A stretch of 50,413 bases of DNA, from positions 1-50,413 of the forward strand of contig JANNNX010000051.1 in NCBI GenBank assembly GCA_031398745.1. Reading direction: 5' to 3'. A program made the position numbers and the translations under genes. The stretch is from JANNNX01 sp031398745. Lineage in GTDB: Bacteria; Actinomycetota; Acidimicrobiia; Acidimicrobiales; CADCSY01. Shown in pieces: positions 1-6,710 of the stretch; within the stretch, counting starts at the first letter, position 1, and every line of letters starts with the position of its first letter. The notes below the pieces were generated by a model. It was not told the origin of the DNA. It did no database searches and saw only the letters and a list, made by a program, of their open reading frames with translations.

Positions 1-6
1 CCGCCC

Positions 7-831
7 ATGGCTGACCTCCAGGGAACGATCGAGGAGCTGTGGGACCGGCGCGACGAGATCGACCTGCACGATCCCGACGCGGTGGCGGCCGTCCGCCAGG
101 CGGTGGGGCTGCTCGACTCGGGTGAGGCCCGGGTGGCCGAGGTCGACGCCGACGGCGAGGTGGTGGTGCACCAGTGGCTCAAGCTGGCGGTGCTGCTCCT
201 GTTCCGGCAGTCGCAGATGGCCACCATCGAGCTCGGACCCTTCGAGTACGCCGACAAGATCCCGCTCAAGCGCGACTACGCGGCCGCCGGTGTCCGGGTG
301 GTGCCGGGGGCGTCGGCCCGGTGGGGATCGTTCCTCGACCGGGGGGTGGTGCTCATGCCGAGCTACGTGAACATCGGGGCCCGGGTCGGGGCCAACTCGA
401 TGGTCGACACCTGGGCCACGGTGGGCTCGTGCGCCCAGATCGGCGCCAACGTGCACCTGTCGGGCGGTGTCGGCATCGGCGGAGTGCTCGAGCCGCCCCA
501 GGCCGCGCCGGTGATCGTCGGCGACGAGTCGATGATCGGCAGCCGCTGCATCGTGGCCGACGGCGCCCGGGTGGGCGACGGGGTGGTGCTAGGCGCGGGC
601 TGCGTGCTCACCGGTTCGATCCCGGTGATCGATGCCGAGACCGGCGAGGAGCTCTCCCGCGGCGTGGTCCCGTCGTGGTCGGTAGCGGTGGCGGCCACCC
701 GGCGCCGGGAGTTCGCCGGGGGTGAGTTCGGCCTGGCCTGCGTGCTGGTGGTCAAGCGCCTGGCCGAGGGTGAGCGCCACGACAAGGCCCAGCTCAACCA
801 GGTCCTACGGGACCACGGGAGCACCGTGTGA
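7..831 (+). CDS. dapD: 2,3,4,5-tetrahydropyridine-2,6-dicarboxylate N-succinyltransferase
   Basis: DapD transfers succinyl from succinyl-CoA to tetrahydrodipicolinate in the succinylase branch of diaminopimelate/lysine synthesis, in the cytosol. The 274 residues equal the length of the enterobacterial enzyme. The N-terminal helical region is followed by the conserved stretch LKLAVLLLFRQSQM (about residues 58-71), then RVVPGASARWGSFL (98-111), and then a left-handed beta-helix of hexapeptide repeats (about 110-205, for example VNIGARVGANSMVD). The ATG at 7 is the only sensible start, but just six bases precede it, so its upstream signals are not visible. The stop overlaps dapE in a GTGA junction, implying translational coupling. 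The sequence resembles the proteobacterial-type DapD more than the longer, divergent mycobacterial enzyme (from memory of the families, not a search). Confidence 0.95.
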   Translation: MADLQGTIEELWDRRDEIDLHDPDAVAAVRQAVGLLDSGEARVAEVDADGEVVVHQWLKLAVLLLFRQSQMATIELGPFEYADKIPLKRDYAAAGVRVVPGASARWGSFLDRGVVLMPSYVNIGARVGANSMVDTWATVGSCAQIGANVHLSGGVGIGGVLEPPQAAPVIVGDESMIGSRCIVADGARVGDGVVLGAGCVLTGSIPVIDAETGEELSRGVVPSWSVAVAATRRREFAGGEFGLACVLVVKRLAEGERHDKAQLNQVLRDHGSTV

Positions 832-1904
832 CCCTGCCGCTCGACCTTCTCGAGCTGACTGCCGCCCTGGTCGAGATCCCGTCGGTCTCCCATCACGAGA
901 CGGCCCTGGCCGACGTGGTCGAGGCCGAGCTCCGGGCCGTCGGGTGGTTGGCGGTCGATCGGGTGGGCGACAACGTGGTGGCCCGGACCCAGCTGCGCCG
1001 GCCGACCCGGGTCATCCTCGCCGGCCACCTCGACACCGTGCCGCCCACCGGCAACGGGGCATGCGCGGTGGTGGGGGAGGTCGTCCACGGTCGAGGGTCG
1101 GCCGACATGAAGGGGGGTCTGGCCGTGGCGCTGGCCCTGGCTCGCCAGGTCGCGGCGCCGGCACTCGACGTGACCTACGTCTTCTACGCCGGGGAGGAGG
1201 TCGAGGACGCCCACAACGGGCTCGGTCAGCTCTTCGCCCAGCGCCCCGATCTGGTGGCGGGCGACGCCGCCATCCTGGGTGAGCCGACGCTGGGCCAGAT
1301 CGAGGCCGGGTGCCAGGGCAGCCTGCGCCTGGCCGTGCGCCTCTCGGGTCGATCGGCCCACGCGGCGCGACCCTGGACCGGGGTCAACGCCGTGCACCGC
1401 ATGGGGCGTCTGCTCACCCGCATCGACGCCTACGAGCCGCGCCGGGTGGTGTTGGATGGCTGCGAGTTCCGAGAGACGCTCCAAGCGCTGTCGGTCGAGG
1501 CCGGGATCGCCCAGAACGTGGTCCCCGACCGGGCAACGGTGGTGGTCAACCACCGCTTCGCCCCCGACCACGACCCTGCCCGGGCCGAACGCCTGGTGCG
1601 CCAGGTGCTCGATCCGGGCCTCGAGTCCGGCGACGAGGTCGAGGTGCTCAGCGTGTTGGCCGGCGCCCTACCGGGGCTCGATCACCCCGTGCTGCGGACG
1701 ATCCTCGACCGCCACCGCCTGGCCGTCCGGGCCAAGTTGGGGTGGACCGACGTGGCCCGCTTCGCGGCCCACGGCATCCCCGCGGTGAACTTCGGACCAG
1801 GCGACCCGCTGCTGGCCCACGGGCCCGACGAGCACGTCGGGCGCCGGTCGCTCGAGGCGGTGCATGCCGTCCTCCTCGACTTGCTCACCGTCGGCCCGGC
1901 CTGA
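828..1904 (+). CDS. dapE: succinyl-diaminopimelate desuccinylase
   Basis: DapE is an M20-family zinc hydrolase that removes succinate from N-succinyl-LL-diaminopimelate, two steps after DapD. Visible M20 features are GHLDTVP with His67 and Asp69, GRGSADMKGG with the bridging Asp93, YAGEEVED with the Glu123/Glu124 catalytic and metal pair, LGEPT, the dimerisation-domain motif HAARPWTGVNA, and a C-terminal AHGPDEHV carrying the last metal His. The 358 residues match the actinobacterial DapE subgroup. The GTG start at 828 overlaps the dapD stop by four bases, so the two genes form an operon. The gene ends 12 bases before the convergent lexA stop. Confidence 0.94.
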   Translation: MTLPLDLLELTAALVEIPSVSHHETALADVVEAELRAVGWLAVDRVGDNVVARTQLRRPTRVILAGHLDTVPPTGNGACAVVGEVVHGRGSADMKGGLAVALALARQVAAPALDVTYVFYAGEEVEDAHNGLGQLFAQRPDLVAGDAAILGEPTLGQIEAGCQGSLRLAVRLSGRSAHAARPWTGVNAVHRMGRLLTRIDAYEPRRVVLDGCEFRETLQALSVEAGIAQNVVPDRATVVVNHRFAPDHDPARAERLVRQVLDPGLESGDEVEVLSVLAGALPGLDHPVLRTILDRHRLAVRAKLGWTDVARFAAHGIPAVNFGPGDPLLAHGPDEHVGRRSLEAVHAVLLDLLTVGPA

Positions 1905-1916
1905 GTCGGCCGACGC

Positions 1917-2561
1917 TCAGAGGCGGCGCAGGACGGTGACGACCTTGCCGTAGACGGTGACGTCGTCGGCGGCCAGATCGAGGGGGGCCATGGCCTCGTT
2001 GGCCGGCTCGAGCACGATCCGGCGGCCTTTGGGCCGGAAGGTCTTGACCGTGGCCTCGTCGCCGGGGATCCCGGCCACCACCGTATCGCCGTCGTCGGCC
2101 GTCTCCTGCTGGCGCACGACCACGTAATCGCCGTCGAGGATGCCGGCGTCGATCATCGACTCGCCCCGGACCCGCAGCATGAACAGGGTCCCCTCGCCCG
2201 TGAAGTCGGCGGGCAGGGGGACGAGCTCCTCCACCTGCTCCTGGGCCAGCACCCCCACGCCGGCGGCCACGTCGCCCACCAGCGGCACGTGGCGGGTGGG
2301 TTGGCGCTCGGCGTGGGTGCCCGACTGGGGGTCGTAGCGGACCTCGATAGCCCGGGGCTTCGAGGGGTCTCGCACCAGGTAGCCGGCGCCCTGGAGGGTG
2401 GCCAGGTGCGAGTGCACCGTCGAGGGGGAGGTGAGGCCGACGGCGGCACCGATCTCGCGCACCGAAGGGGGAAAGCCCCGGTCGCGCTGGGCGGCGACGA
2501 TGAAATCGAGGATCGCTCGTTGCCGGTCGGTGAGCTCGTGGGTGGCCGGGACGCTCGGCAT
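1917..2561 (-). CDS. lexA: LexA repressor (SOS regulator, S24 self-cleaving)
   Basis: LexA represses DNA-damage genes and cleaves itself when RecA filaments form. The 214 residues show an N-terminal winged helix (residues about 9-70, LTDRQRAILDFI and PPSVREIGAAVGL), the scissile Ala100-Gly101 bond in VAAGVGV, the catalytic Ser135 in RGESMID, and Lys173 in ATVKTF. The ATG at 2561 has a GGAGG Shine-Dalgarno sequence about 9 bases upstream. Its own promoter carries LexA boxes, indicating autoregulation. The divergent LysM gene and the downstream nrdR match the mycobacterial Rv2720-Rv2719c-Rv2718c arrangement. Confidence 0.97.
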   Translation of the reverse strand: MPSVPATHELTDRQRAILDFIVAAQRDRGFPPSVREIGAAVGLTSPSTVHSHLATLQGAGYLVRDPSKPRAIEVRYDPQSGTHAERQPTRHVPLVGDVAAGVGVLAQEQVEELVPLPADFTGEGTLFMLRVRGESMIDAGILDGDYVVVRQQETADDGDTVVAGIPGDEATVKTFRPKGRRIVLEPANEAMAPLDLAADDVTVYGKVVTVLRRL

Positions 2562-2611
2562 CGCGGGGTTCCTCCAGTGGTCTCGAACGAGTCACCTCGA
2601 ACGGGTGACCT

Positions 2612-2625
2612 CGAACGTGTGTTCC
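2612..2625. promoter_or_regulatory. LexA (SOS) box 1, in lexA leader
   Basis: CGAACGTGTGTTCC contains GAAC-N4-GTTC, the Gram-positive/actinobacterial LexA operator core, without mismatch. It lies a few bases downstream of the predicted lexA -10 hexamer, so bound LexA would cover the start of lexA transcription. Confidence 0.85.
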
Positions 2626-2629
2626 TGTC

Positions 2630-2658
2630 ACAGTAGCTCGGTAGGTTCCGCCAGACAA
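2630..2658 (-). promoter_or_regulatory. lexA promoter
   Basis: Read on the minus strand, TTGTCT (complement of 2653-2658) is followed after exactly 17 bases by TACTGT (complement of 2630-2635). This is a good primary-sigma -35/-10 pair pointing at lexA. A near-perfect LexA box overlaps the -35 and a perfect one follows the -10. Confidence 0.7.
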
Positions 2659-2669
2659 ACATCCGTTCG
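2656..2669. promoter_or_regulatory. near-perfect LexA box (one mismatch)
   Basis: CAAACATCCGTTCG differs from GAAC-N4-GTTC at only one core base (A for G). It overlaps the predicted lexA -35 hexamer, a position where binding would block RNA polymerase. Confidence 0.55.
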
Positions 2670-2671
2670 CC

Positions 2672-2699
2672 TTGACAGCGAACAGACGTTCGTGATTGT
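2672..2699 (+). promoter_or_regulatory. promoter of the SOS LysM gene
   Basis: A perfect -35 TTGACA at 2672-2677 is followed after 16 bases by the weak -10 GATTGT at 2694-2699. The spacer is filled by LexA box 2, the classical layout for tight LexA repression. A start near 2706 would give a leader of about 43 bases containing the Shine-Dalgarno sequence. Confidence 0.65.
2679..2692. promoter_or_regulatory. LexA (SOS) box 2, in promoter spacer
   Basis: CGAACAGACGTTCG is a perfect GAAC-N4-GTTC operator with flanking C and G. It sits between the -35 and -10 of the rightward promoter. Confidence 0.88.
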
Positions 2700-2703
2700 G
2701 TGA

Positions 2704-2717
2704 CGAACAGGCGTTCG
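2704..2717. promoter_or_regulatory. LexA (SOS) box 3, at the start site
   Basis: CGAACAGGCGTTCG is a second perfect operator for the rightward gene. It is 25 bases centre to centre from box 2 and would cover the transcription start. Confidence 0.87.
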
Positions 2718-2748
2718 GCGGGTGGAGACCGAGCAGGGAGGTACGGGT

Positions 2749-3180
2749 ATGGCAGCGATCCTCACCGGGTCCACGAGGTCCCTCGAGGCGGTGCCCCGGC
2801 ACCGGCCCCTCGAGCCGACGCGGCCGGTGCTGCGGGTGCTCGAGGGTGGCGCGGGTCGCGCCGGCGGTCGCCCCGGGTCGCTGGTCTACTGGCGCCGTCG
2901 AGCTCTCGTGCTGGCGGTGGCGGTCGCCGCGCTGACCCTCCTCTTCCTCCTGGCTCGGGCCGCGGGGGCAGGTCCCGAGGAGGCGGGTGCACCCTCTGCA
3001 CCCGCCTCCTCGCTGGTCTCGGGCGCCGTCCACGTGGCCCAGCCCGGCGACACCTACTGGTCGATCGGGGTGGCAGTGGCCGACTCGGGCGACGACGTGC
3101 GCTCGGTCGTCGACGCCCTGCAGGCGGCCAACGGGGGTGGCCCGCTGCAGGTCGGCGACCGGCTGGTGCTACCCGACTGA
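2749..3180 (+). CDS. SOS-induced LysM membrane protein (YneA/Rv2719c-like division suppressor)
   Basis: The 143-residue protein has a cytoplasmic N-terminus (1-48), one membrane segment (about 51-70, ALVLAVAVAALTLLFLLAR), a short linker, and a C-terminal LysM domain (about 94-142, from VHVAQPGDTYWSI to LQVGDRLVLP) that should bind peptidoglycan outside the cell. I chose the ATG at 2749 because AGGGAGG ends 7 bases before it; a GTG at 2722 in the same frame lacks such a site. Its position next to lexA, the TM-LysM layout and two LexA boxes match the SOS division suppressors YneA (Bacillus), DivS (Corynebacterium) and mycobacterial Rv2719c. Whether it arrests division or hydrolyses wall is inference; no catalytic domain is visible. 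Confidence 0.87.
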   Translation: MAAILTGSTRSLEAVPRHRPLEPTRPVLRVLEGGAGRAGGRPGSLVYWRRRALVLAVAVAALTLLFLLARAAGAGPEEAGAPSAPASSLVSGAVHVAQPGDTYWSIGVAVADSGDDVRSVVDALQAANGGGPLQVGDRLVLPD

Positions 3181-3214
3181 GTCGGGCCGGGCCGAGCGGT
3201 GGACCGGGGCCGGG

Positions 3215-3220
3215 TACCGT
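3215..3220 (+). promoter_or_regulatory. -10 element for leaderless nrdR transcript
   Basis: TACCGT lies 8 bases before the nrdR ATG, with no Shine-Dalgarno sequence between. A start at or next to the A of ATG would give a leaderless mRNA. No -35 is evident. Confidence 0.5.
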
Positions 3221-3228
3221 GCCCGTCC

Positions 3229-3696
3229 ATGCGTTGCCCGGCGTGCTCGAGTGTCGACGACAAGGTTGTCGACTCCCGGCTGACCGACGACGGCGACGCC
3301 ATCCGCCGGCGCCGCGAGTGCCTGGGCTGTGGTCGCCGGTTCACGACCTTCGAGCGGGCCGAGGAGGCGCCGCTGGTGGTGGTCAAGCGCTCCGGGGCTC
3401 GCCAGCCCTTCGACCGGGCCAAGGTCGTGGCCGGGATGGTGGCCGCGGCCAAGAACCGCCCGGTGGCGGTGGCGACCATGGAGCTGGTGGCCGCGGAGAT
3501 CGAGGAGGAACTGCGACTCCAGGGGGCCGAGCTGCCGGCCGAGGCCATCGGCCAGGCGGTGTTGGCCCACCTCCGGGAGCTGGACGATGTCGCCTACGTG
3601 CGCTTCGCCAGCGTCTACAAGGAGTTCGACGATGTGGCCGACTTCCAGCGTGAGGTCGGCCTGCTCACCGAGGGGCCGGGGCCTTCGTCGCCCTGA
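3229..3696 (+). CDS. nrdR: transcriptional repressor NrdR
   Basis: NrdR senses ATP/dATP and represses ribonucleotide reductase genes. The 155-residue product has the zinc ribbon Cys3-x2-Cys6 and Cys31-x2-Cys34 (MRCPACSS, ECLGCGRRF) followed by an ATP-cone (about 46-136, with LVVVKRSGARQPFDRAKV and DDVAYVRFASVYKEF). The ATG at 3229 gives the canonical MRCPxC start; an upstream GTG at 3199 would add ten residues that do not belong to the family. The likely target nrdJ starts 3 kb downstream, separated by three minus-strand genes, instead of directly following as in Streptomyces. Confidence 0.96.
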   Translation: MRCPACSSVDDKVVDSRLTDDGDAIRRRRECLGCGRRFTTFERAEEAPLVVVKRSGARQPFDRAKVVAGMVAAAKNRPVAVATMELVAAEIEEELRLQGAELPAEAIGQAVLAHLRELDDVAYVRFASVYKEFDDVADFQREVGLLTEGPGPSSP

Positions 3697-3727
3697 CCGG
3701 ACCCGAGAGACGAGCCGCCGTCCGGGT

Positions 3728-4456
3728 TCAGCTGCCCGTCGCTCGATCGACCAGGTAGCGCAGGAACAGGGTCCCGTGGTCTTCGAGGACCGTCACCAGC
3801 GTCAGTCCGACCGGGGTCTCGACCCGTCCGATCCCGTGGCCGGTCAGTGGCGCGGAGTCGGTGGCGCCGACCAGCTGGGGCGTGAGGGTCAAGAAGAGCT
3901 CGTCGAGGAGTCCGAGGGCGCGCAGGTCGCCGAGCAGGCTCGGCCCGCCTTCGGTGAGGACGACCTGGTGACCCCGTTGCCCGAGCCAGCGCAGTGCCTC
4001 TTCGAGGTCGACCTGGTCATCCCCGCGGATGCAGACGTCGGCCACCGCCCGGGCCTGGGCCAGAGCGGCCGGATCGGCCCGGCGCGAGGTGAGGACGAGG
4101 GTGCGGGCCGCGGCGGCCACGAAGAGCGGCGAGCCCCAGTCGAGGGCCAGCGACCGGGAGACCACCGCGAGCGGTCTGGGGTCGGCGCCGACGATGGGCC
4201 GGTAGCGCTCGGTCCGAGCCGTGCCCGCCCCCACCAGCACCACGTCGGCCAGGGTCCGGAGGTGGTGGAACAGGGCCCGGTCGGCGTCGTTGGACACGCC
4301 CGCCGAGCGTCCGTCGACCGCGGTGGCGCCGTCGACGGTGGTGACCATGTTGGCCATTACCCAGGGTCGACCGTCGACCGGGGACCGATCGACCCGGTAG
4401 ATGGTGGCCGGGTCGAGATCGGCCGCATCGACGGGGTGGGGGAGCAGCTGACGCAT
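3728..4456 (-). CDS. RibD C-terminal domain reductase (pyrimidine/dihydrofolate reductase-like)
   Basis: The 242 residues form a stand-alone RibD_C/DHFR-like fold, which binds NADPH. Visible signatures are WVMANMVTTVDGATA (about 32-46), LRTLADVVLVGAGTARTERY (about 66-85), and VVLTEGGPSLLGDL (about 164-177). There is no deaminase domain, so it is not a complete RibD. Mycobacterial Rv2671, a protein of this architecture, has been described as an alternative dihydrofolate reductase, so either riboflavin or folate chemistry is possible. It starts at ATG 4456, just after the stop of the upstream oxidoreductase gene, with which it is probably co-transcribed. Confidence 0.85.
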   Translation of the reverse strand: MRQLLPHPVDAADLDPATIYRVDRSPVDGRPWVMANMVTTVDGATAVDGRSAGVSNDADRALFHHLRTLADVVLVGAGTARTERYRPIVGADPRPLAVVSRSLALDWGSPLFVAAAARTLVLTSRRADPAALAQARAVADVCIRGDDQVDLEEALRWLGQRGHQVVLTEGGPSLLGDLRALGLLDELFLTLTPQLVGATDSAPLTGHGIGRVETPVGLTLVTVLEDHGTLFLRYLVDRATGS

Positions 4457-4464
4457 GGCTGGAC

Positions 4465-5406
4465 CTACGGGGTGAGCAGGAGCTTGCCCCGCACCTCGTG
4501 CTCGACGATGCGACGCCGGGCCTCGTCGGCCTGGTCGAGGGGAAGGGTCTCGACCGCCATCGAGTATCGGCCCTCGGCCACGCCCGCATAGACGGCCTCG
4601 GACGCGGCCCGCAGGGCGTCGGGGTCGGGCGGCGGACCTCCCATGCCGCCGAAGCCCCGGAGTACGAGGCCCTTGCCGTAGAAGGTGCGCACCGGCACGG
4701 TCAGTTCGAGGCCGGCCGAGCTGCCGAACTGGATGATGCGGGCTCCGGGGGCGGCGGCCTCGACCGCTCCGGCGGTGAAGCGCCCGCCGAGCCCGTCGAA
4801 CACCACCGTGGGGTGCACGTCGCCCAGCGCCGCCGGGATGTCGTCGCCGGTGGCCGCCACAGCCACGCCATCGGCGCCCAGCGAGCGGACGTAGTCGGCC
4901 TTCTCCGCCCTCGAGGTCTGGCCCCAGACCGTGGCTCCCGTTGCCTTGGCCAGCTGCACCGCCAGGGACCCGGTGCCGCCCGACGCGCCCAGCACCAGCA
5001 GCACGTCCTGGTCGGTCACCTGGCCGACGTCGCCTACCAGCCGGGAGGCGGTACTGATCGAGCTGCCGACGGCCGCCGCCTGGGCCAGGTCGATCCCGTC
5101 GGGCAGGTCGATGATTGAGGCCGCGGGCACGGCCGCCCGTTCGCGCCAGGTGCCGTCGCGCTGCATGCCCATGCCGCTGCCCATGCCGATGGCTATCGGG
5201 CGTCCGTCGACCGAGCCGACGGCGGACAGGCCGGGGGTGTAGGGCAGCGAGACGAAGGGCAGGTAGCCCTTGGTGATCCAGACATCGAGGGGGGCCACTG
5301 GGGCGTAGGCCAGCTCGAAGAGCACCTCCCCATCGGCCGGTTCGGCATCGGGCAGGTCCTCGACGGTGAGGACCCCGTCGAACTCGTGCAGTCGGACAGC
5401 GCGCAT
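4465..5406 (-). CDS. zinc-independent MDR-family quinone oxidoreductase/alcohol dehydrogenase
   Basis: This is a 313-residue medium-chain dehydrogenase/reductase. It has an N-terminal GroES-like domain (1-110) and a Rossmann domain with GASGGTGSLAVQLAKATGA starting at residue 140, which points to NADPH binding. The zinc-binding Cys cluster of alcohol dehydrogenases is absent, so quinone or enone reduction is more likely than alcohol oxidation. The C-terminal ARRRIVEHEVRGKLLLTP is typical of the family. The ATG at 5406 has GGGAG about 11 bases upstream. The gene lies in a minus-strand run with the LLM enzyme upstream and the RibD-like gene downstream. The substrate is not predictable. Confidence 0.88.
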   Translation of the reverse strand: MRAVRLHEFDGVLTVEDLPDAEPADGEVLFELAYAPVAPLDVWITKGYLPFVSLPYTPGLSAVGSVDGRPIAIGMGSGMGMQRDGTWRERAAVPAASIIDLPDGIDLAQAAAVGSSISTASRLVGDVGQVTDQDVLLVLGASGGTGSLAVQLAKATGATVWGQTSRAEKADYVRSLGADGVAVAATGDDIPAALGDVHPTVVFDGLGGRFTAGAVEAAAPGARIIQFGSSAGLELTVPVRTFYGKGLVLRGFGGMGGPPPDPDALRAASEAVYAGVAEGRYSMAVETLPLDQADEARRRIVEHEVRGKLLLTP

Positions 5407-5454
5407 CGGTCGTATCTCCCAGGTCGGCGGGGTGGGTCGGGGTCTGGTGGCCGG

Positions 5455-6318
5455 TCAGCCAGCCAGGGGAGCCAGGGCCTCGGCGATGGGCTCGAGCACG
5501 TCAGGGGTATGGGGCGGCGGGAGGTAGACGATGCCGAGGTCGAGGCCGGCCTCCGCGAAGGCCGCGGCCTGCTCGACCAGCTGGCCGACCCGCACGTCGA
5601 GGGGCCCGGCGTCGGCCGGCGCCAAGCGCAGGTGGGTCGAGGTCTCGATCTCGGCCGGATCGCGGCCGACGTCGTCGCAGTGCTGGTGGAGCACGGCCAG
5701 CTTCTGCTGCCAGACGTCGACCGGCCCGCCCGGGAAGTTCCAGTGCTGGGCCCAGCGGGCGGTGGTGCGCAGGGTGCGGCGTTCGCCCGTGCCGCCGATG
5801 CAGATCGGGGGGTGGGGGCGCTGTACCGGCTTGGGCTCGCACCAGGCGTCGGTGAGGGTGAAGTGCTGGCCCGTGAAGTCGGTGCTGACGTCGCGGAGCA
5901 GCCGGACGATGACCTCGACGCCCTCGTCGAAGCGGTCCAGGCGTTCGGTGATCGTCCCCAGCTCGATGCCATAGGCATCGCACTCCTGCTCGTTCCACCC
6001 GGCGCCCAGGCCGAGGTCGAGGCGGCCGCCGGAGACGATGTCGAGGGTGGCCGCCATGTTCGCCAACAGGGCGGGGTGGCGGTACACCATGCCGGTCACC
6101 AGGCAGCCGACCCGGATCCGCTCGGTGGCCTGGGCCAGGGCGGTCAGGCTGATCCAGCCCTCGAGACAGGGCCCGGTCGGGTCGGCTCCCATGATCGGGT
6201 AGAAGTGGTCGAAGGTCCATCCCGACTCGTACAGCTCGATGCCGTCGGCCTCCCGCCAGACGGCGAGCATGTCGGCCCAGGTGGTGTCCTGCGGGGAAGT
6301 CTTGAAGGCGAATCGCAT
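5455..6318 (-). CDS. LLM-class (luciferase-like) F420/FMN-dependent oxidoreductase
   Basis: The 287-residue TIM-barrel flavoprotein belongs to the bacterial luciferase superfamily. Visible family features are GWTFDHFYP near residue 33, VGCLVTGMVYRHPALLANMAATLDIVSGGRLDLGLGAG split over two family motifs (about 69-107), WNEQECDAYG, and RPHPPICIGGTGERRTLR near 170. In Actinobacteria such proteins usually use F420, which is an inference here. I placed the start at ATG 6318 because the protein then begins MRFAFKTSP at the first strand of the barrel; the frame stays open upstream to 6423 but encodes proline-rich, non-homologous sequence. Confidence 0.88.
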   Translation of the reverse strand: MRFAFKTSPQDTTWADMLAVWREADGIELYESGWTFDHFYPIMGADPTGPCLEGWISLTALAQATERIRVGCLVTGMVYRHPALLANMAATLDIVSGGRLDLGLGAGWNEQECDAYGIELGTITERLDRFDEGVEVIVRLLRDVSTDFTGQHFTLTDAWCEPKPVQRPHPPICIGGTGERRTLRTTARWAQHWNFPGGPVDVWQQKLAVLHQHCDDVGRDPAEIETSTHLRLAPADAGPLDVRVGQLVEQAAAFAEAGLDLGIVYLPPPHTPDVLEPIAEALAPLAG

Positions 6319-6710
6319 CGGGGCAGCTTCGCACGGTCGCGTCCCGCCGGGCGGGGGTCCACAGGGCACGACCTCGGTGTGCGCGGTGGCCTGTGGAAGG
6401 GGTGGGGACGGCCAGAGTCGCACGGCGCGGGCTGCCCACAGGCGGGGGCTGGTTGTGCCCCTGGAGCTCCACAGGACGGGCCTCCTACGGTGCCGACCGG
6501 GCGAGCTGCGGTCGGCTGCCGGGGGACATGTCGAAGTCCTTGCGGTGTAACTACAAGACTGTCATGATCGTCCATCTCGTGGCTCGGCTACCGAGTGACC
6601 ACATCATGTTGTGGTCAGCCAGCGTCTCGCTGGAGCCGTAGCCCGCCAGAATGGACCAGTCGGCGTGGGTACGAACCCCCCCGGCACGAGCGGAGCAGGG
6701 GAGCGACCAC
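6319..6710. other. 392-bp intergenic region upstream of nrdJ
   Basis: No convincing gene is seen. The left half holds four TCCACAGG-like octamers (6358-6365, 6390-6397 reversed, 6435-6442 with one mismatch, 6468-6475), whose TCCACA core resembles DnaA boxes. The right half has a possible promoter (TTGCGG 6540-6545, 17-base spacer, CATGAT 6563-6568) and a strong palindrome at 6597-6616. I looked for a cobalamin riboswitch, expected for some B12-dependent reductases, and did not recognise one. Confidence 0.6.
6597..6616. promoter_or_regulatory. palindromic operator upstream of nrdJ, possible NrdR box
   Basis: The 20-base site has perfect 7-base arms (GACCACA and TGTGGTC) around a six-base centre TCATGT. 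Its inner CACA-N6-TGTG pattern resembles the NrdR box (acaCwAtATaTwGtgt, as I recall it), with about 11 of 16 positions agreeing. NrdR boxes normally come in pairs one or more helical turns apart; I see only one good copy. Confidence 0.5.

Noticed and set aside
3700..3727. Hairpin between nrdR and the RibD-like gene as a terminator
   Set aside because: The arms (CCGGAC and GTCCGG) are only six bases and the loop is long, which is too weak to support.
6319..6710. Cobalamin riboswitch upstream of the B12-dependent reductase gene
   Set aside because: I could not find a B12-box-like segment or the expected fold. A covariance-model search would be decisive.
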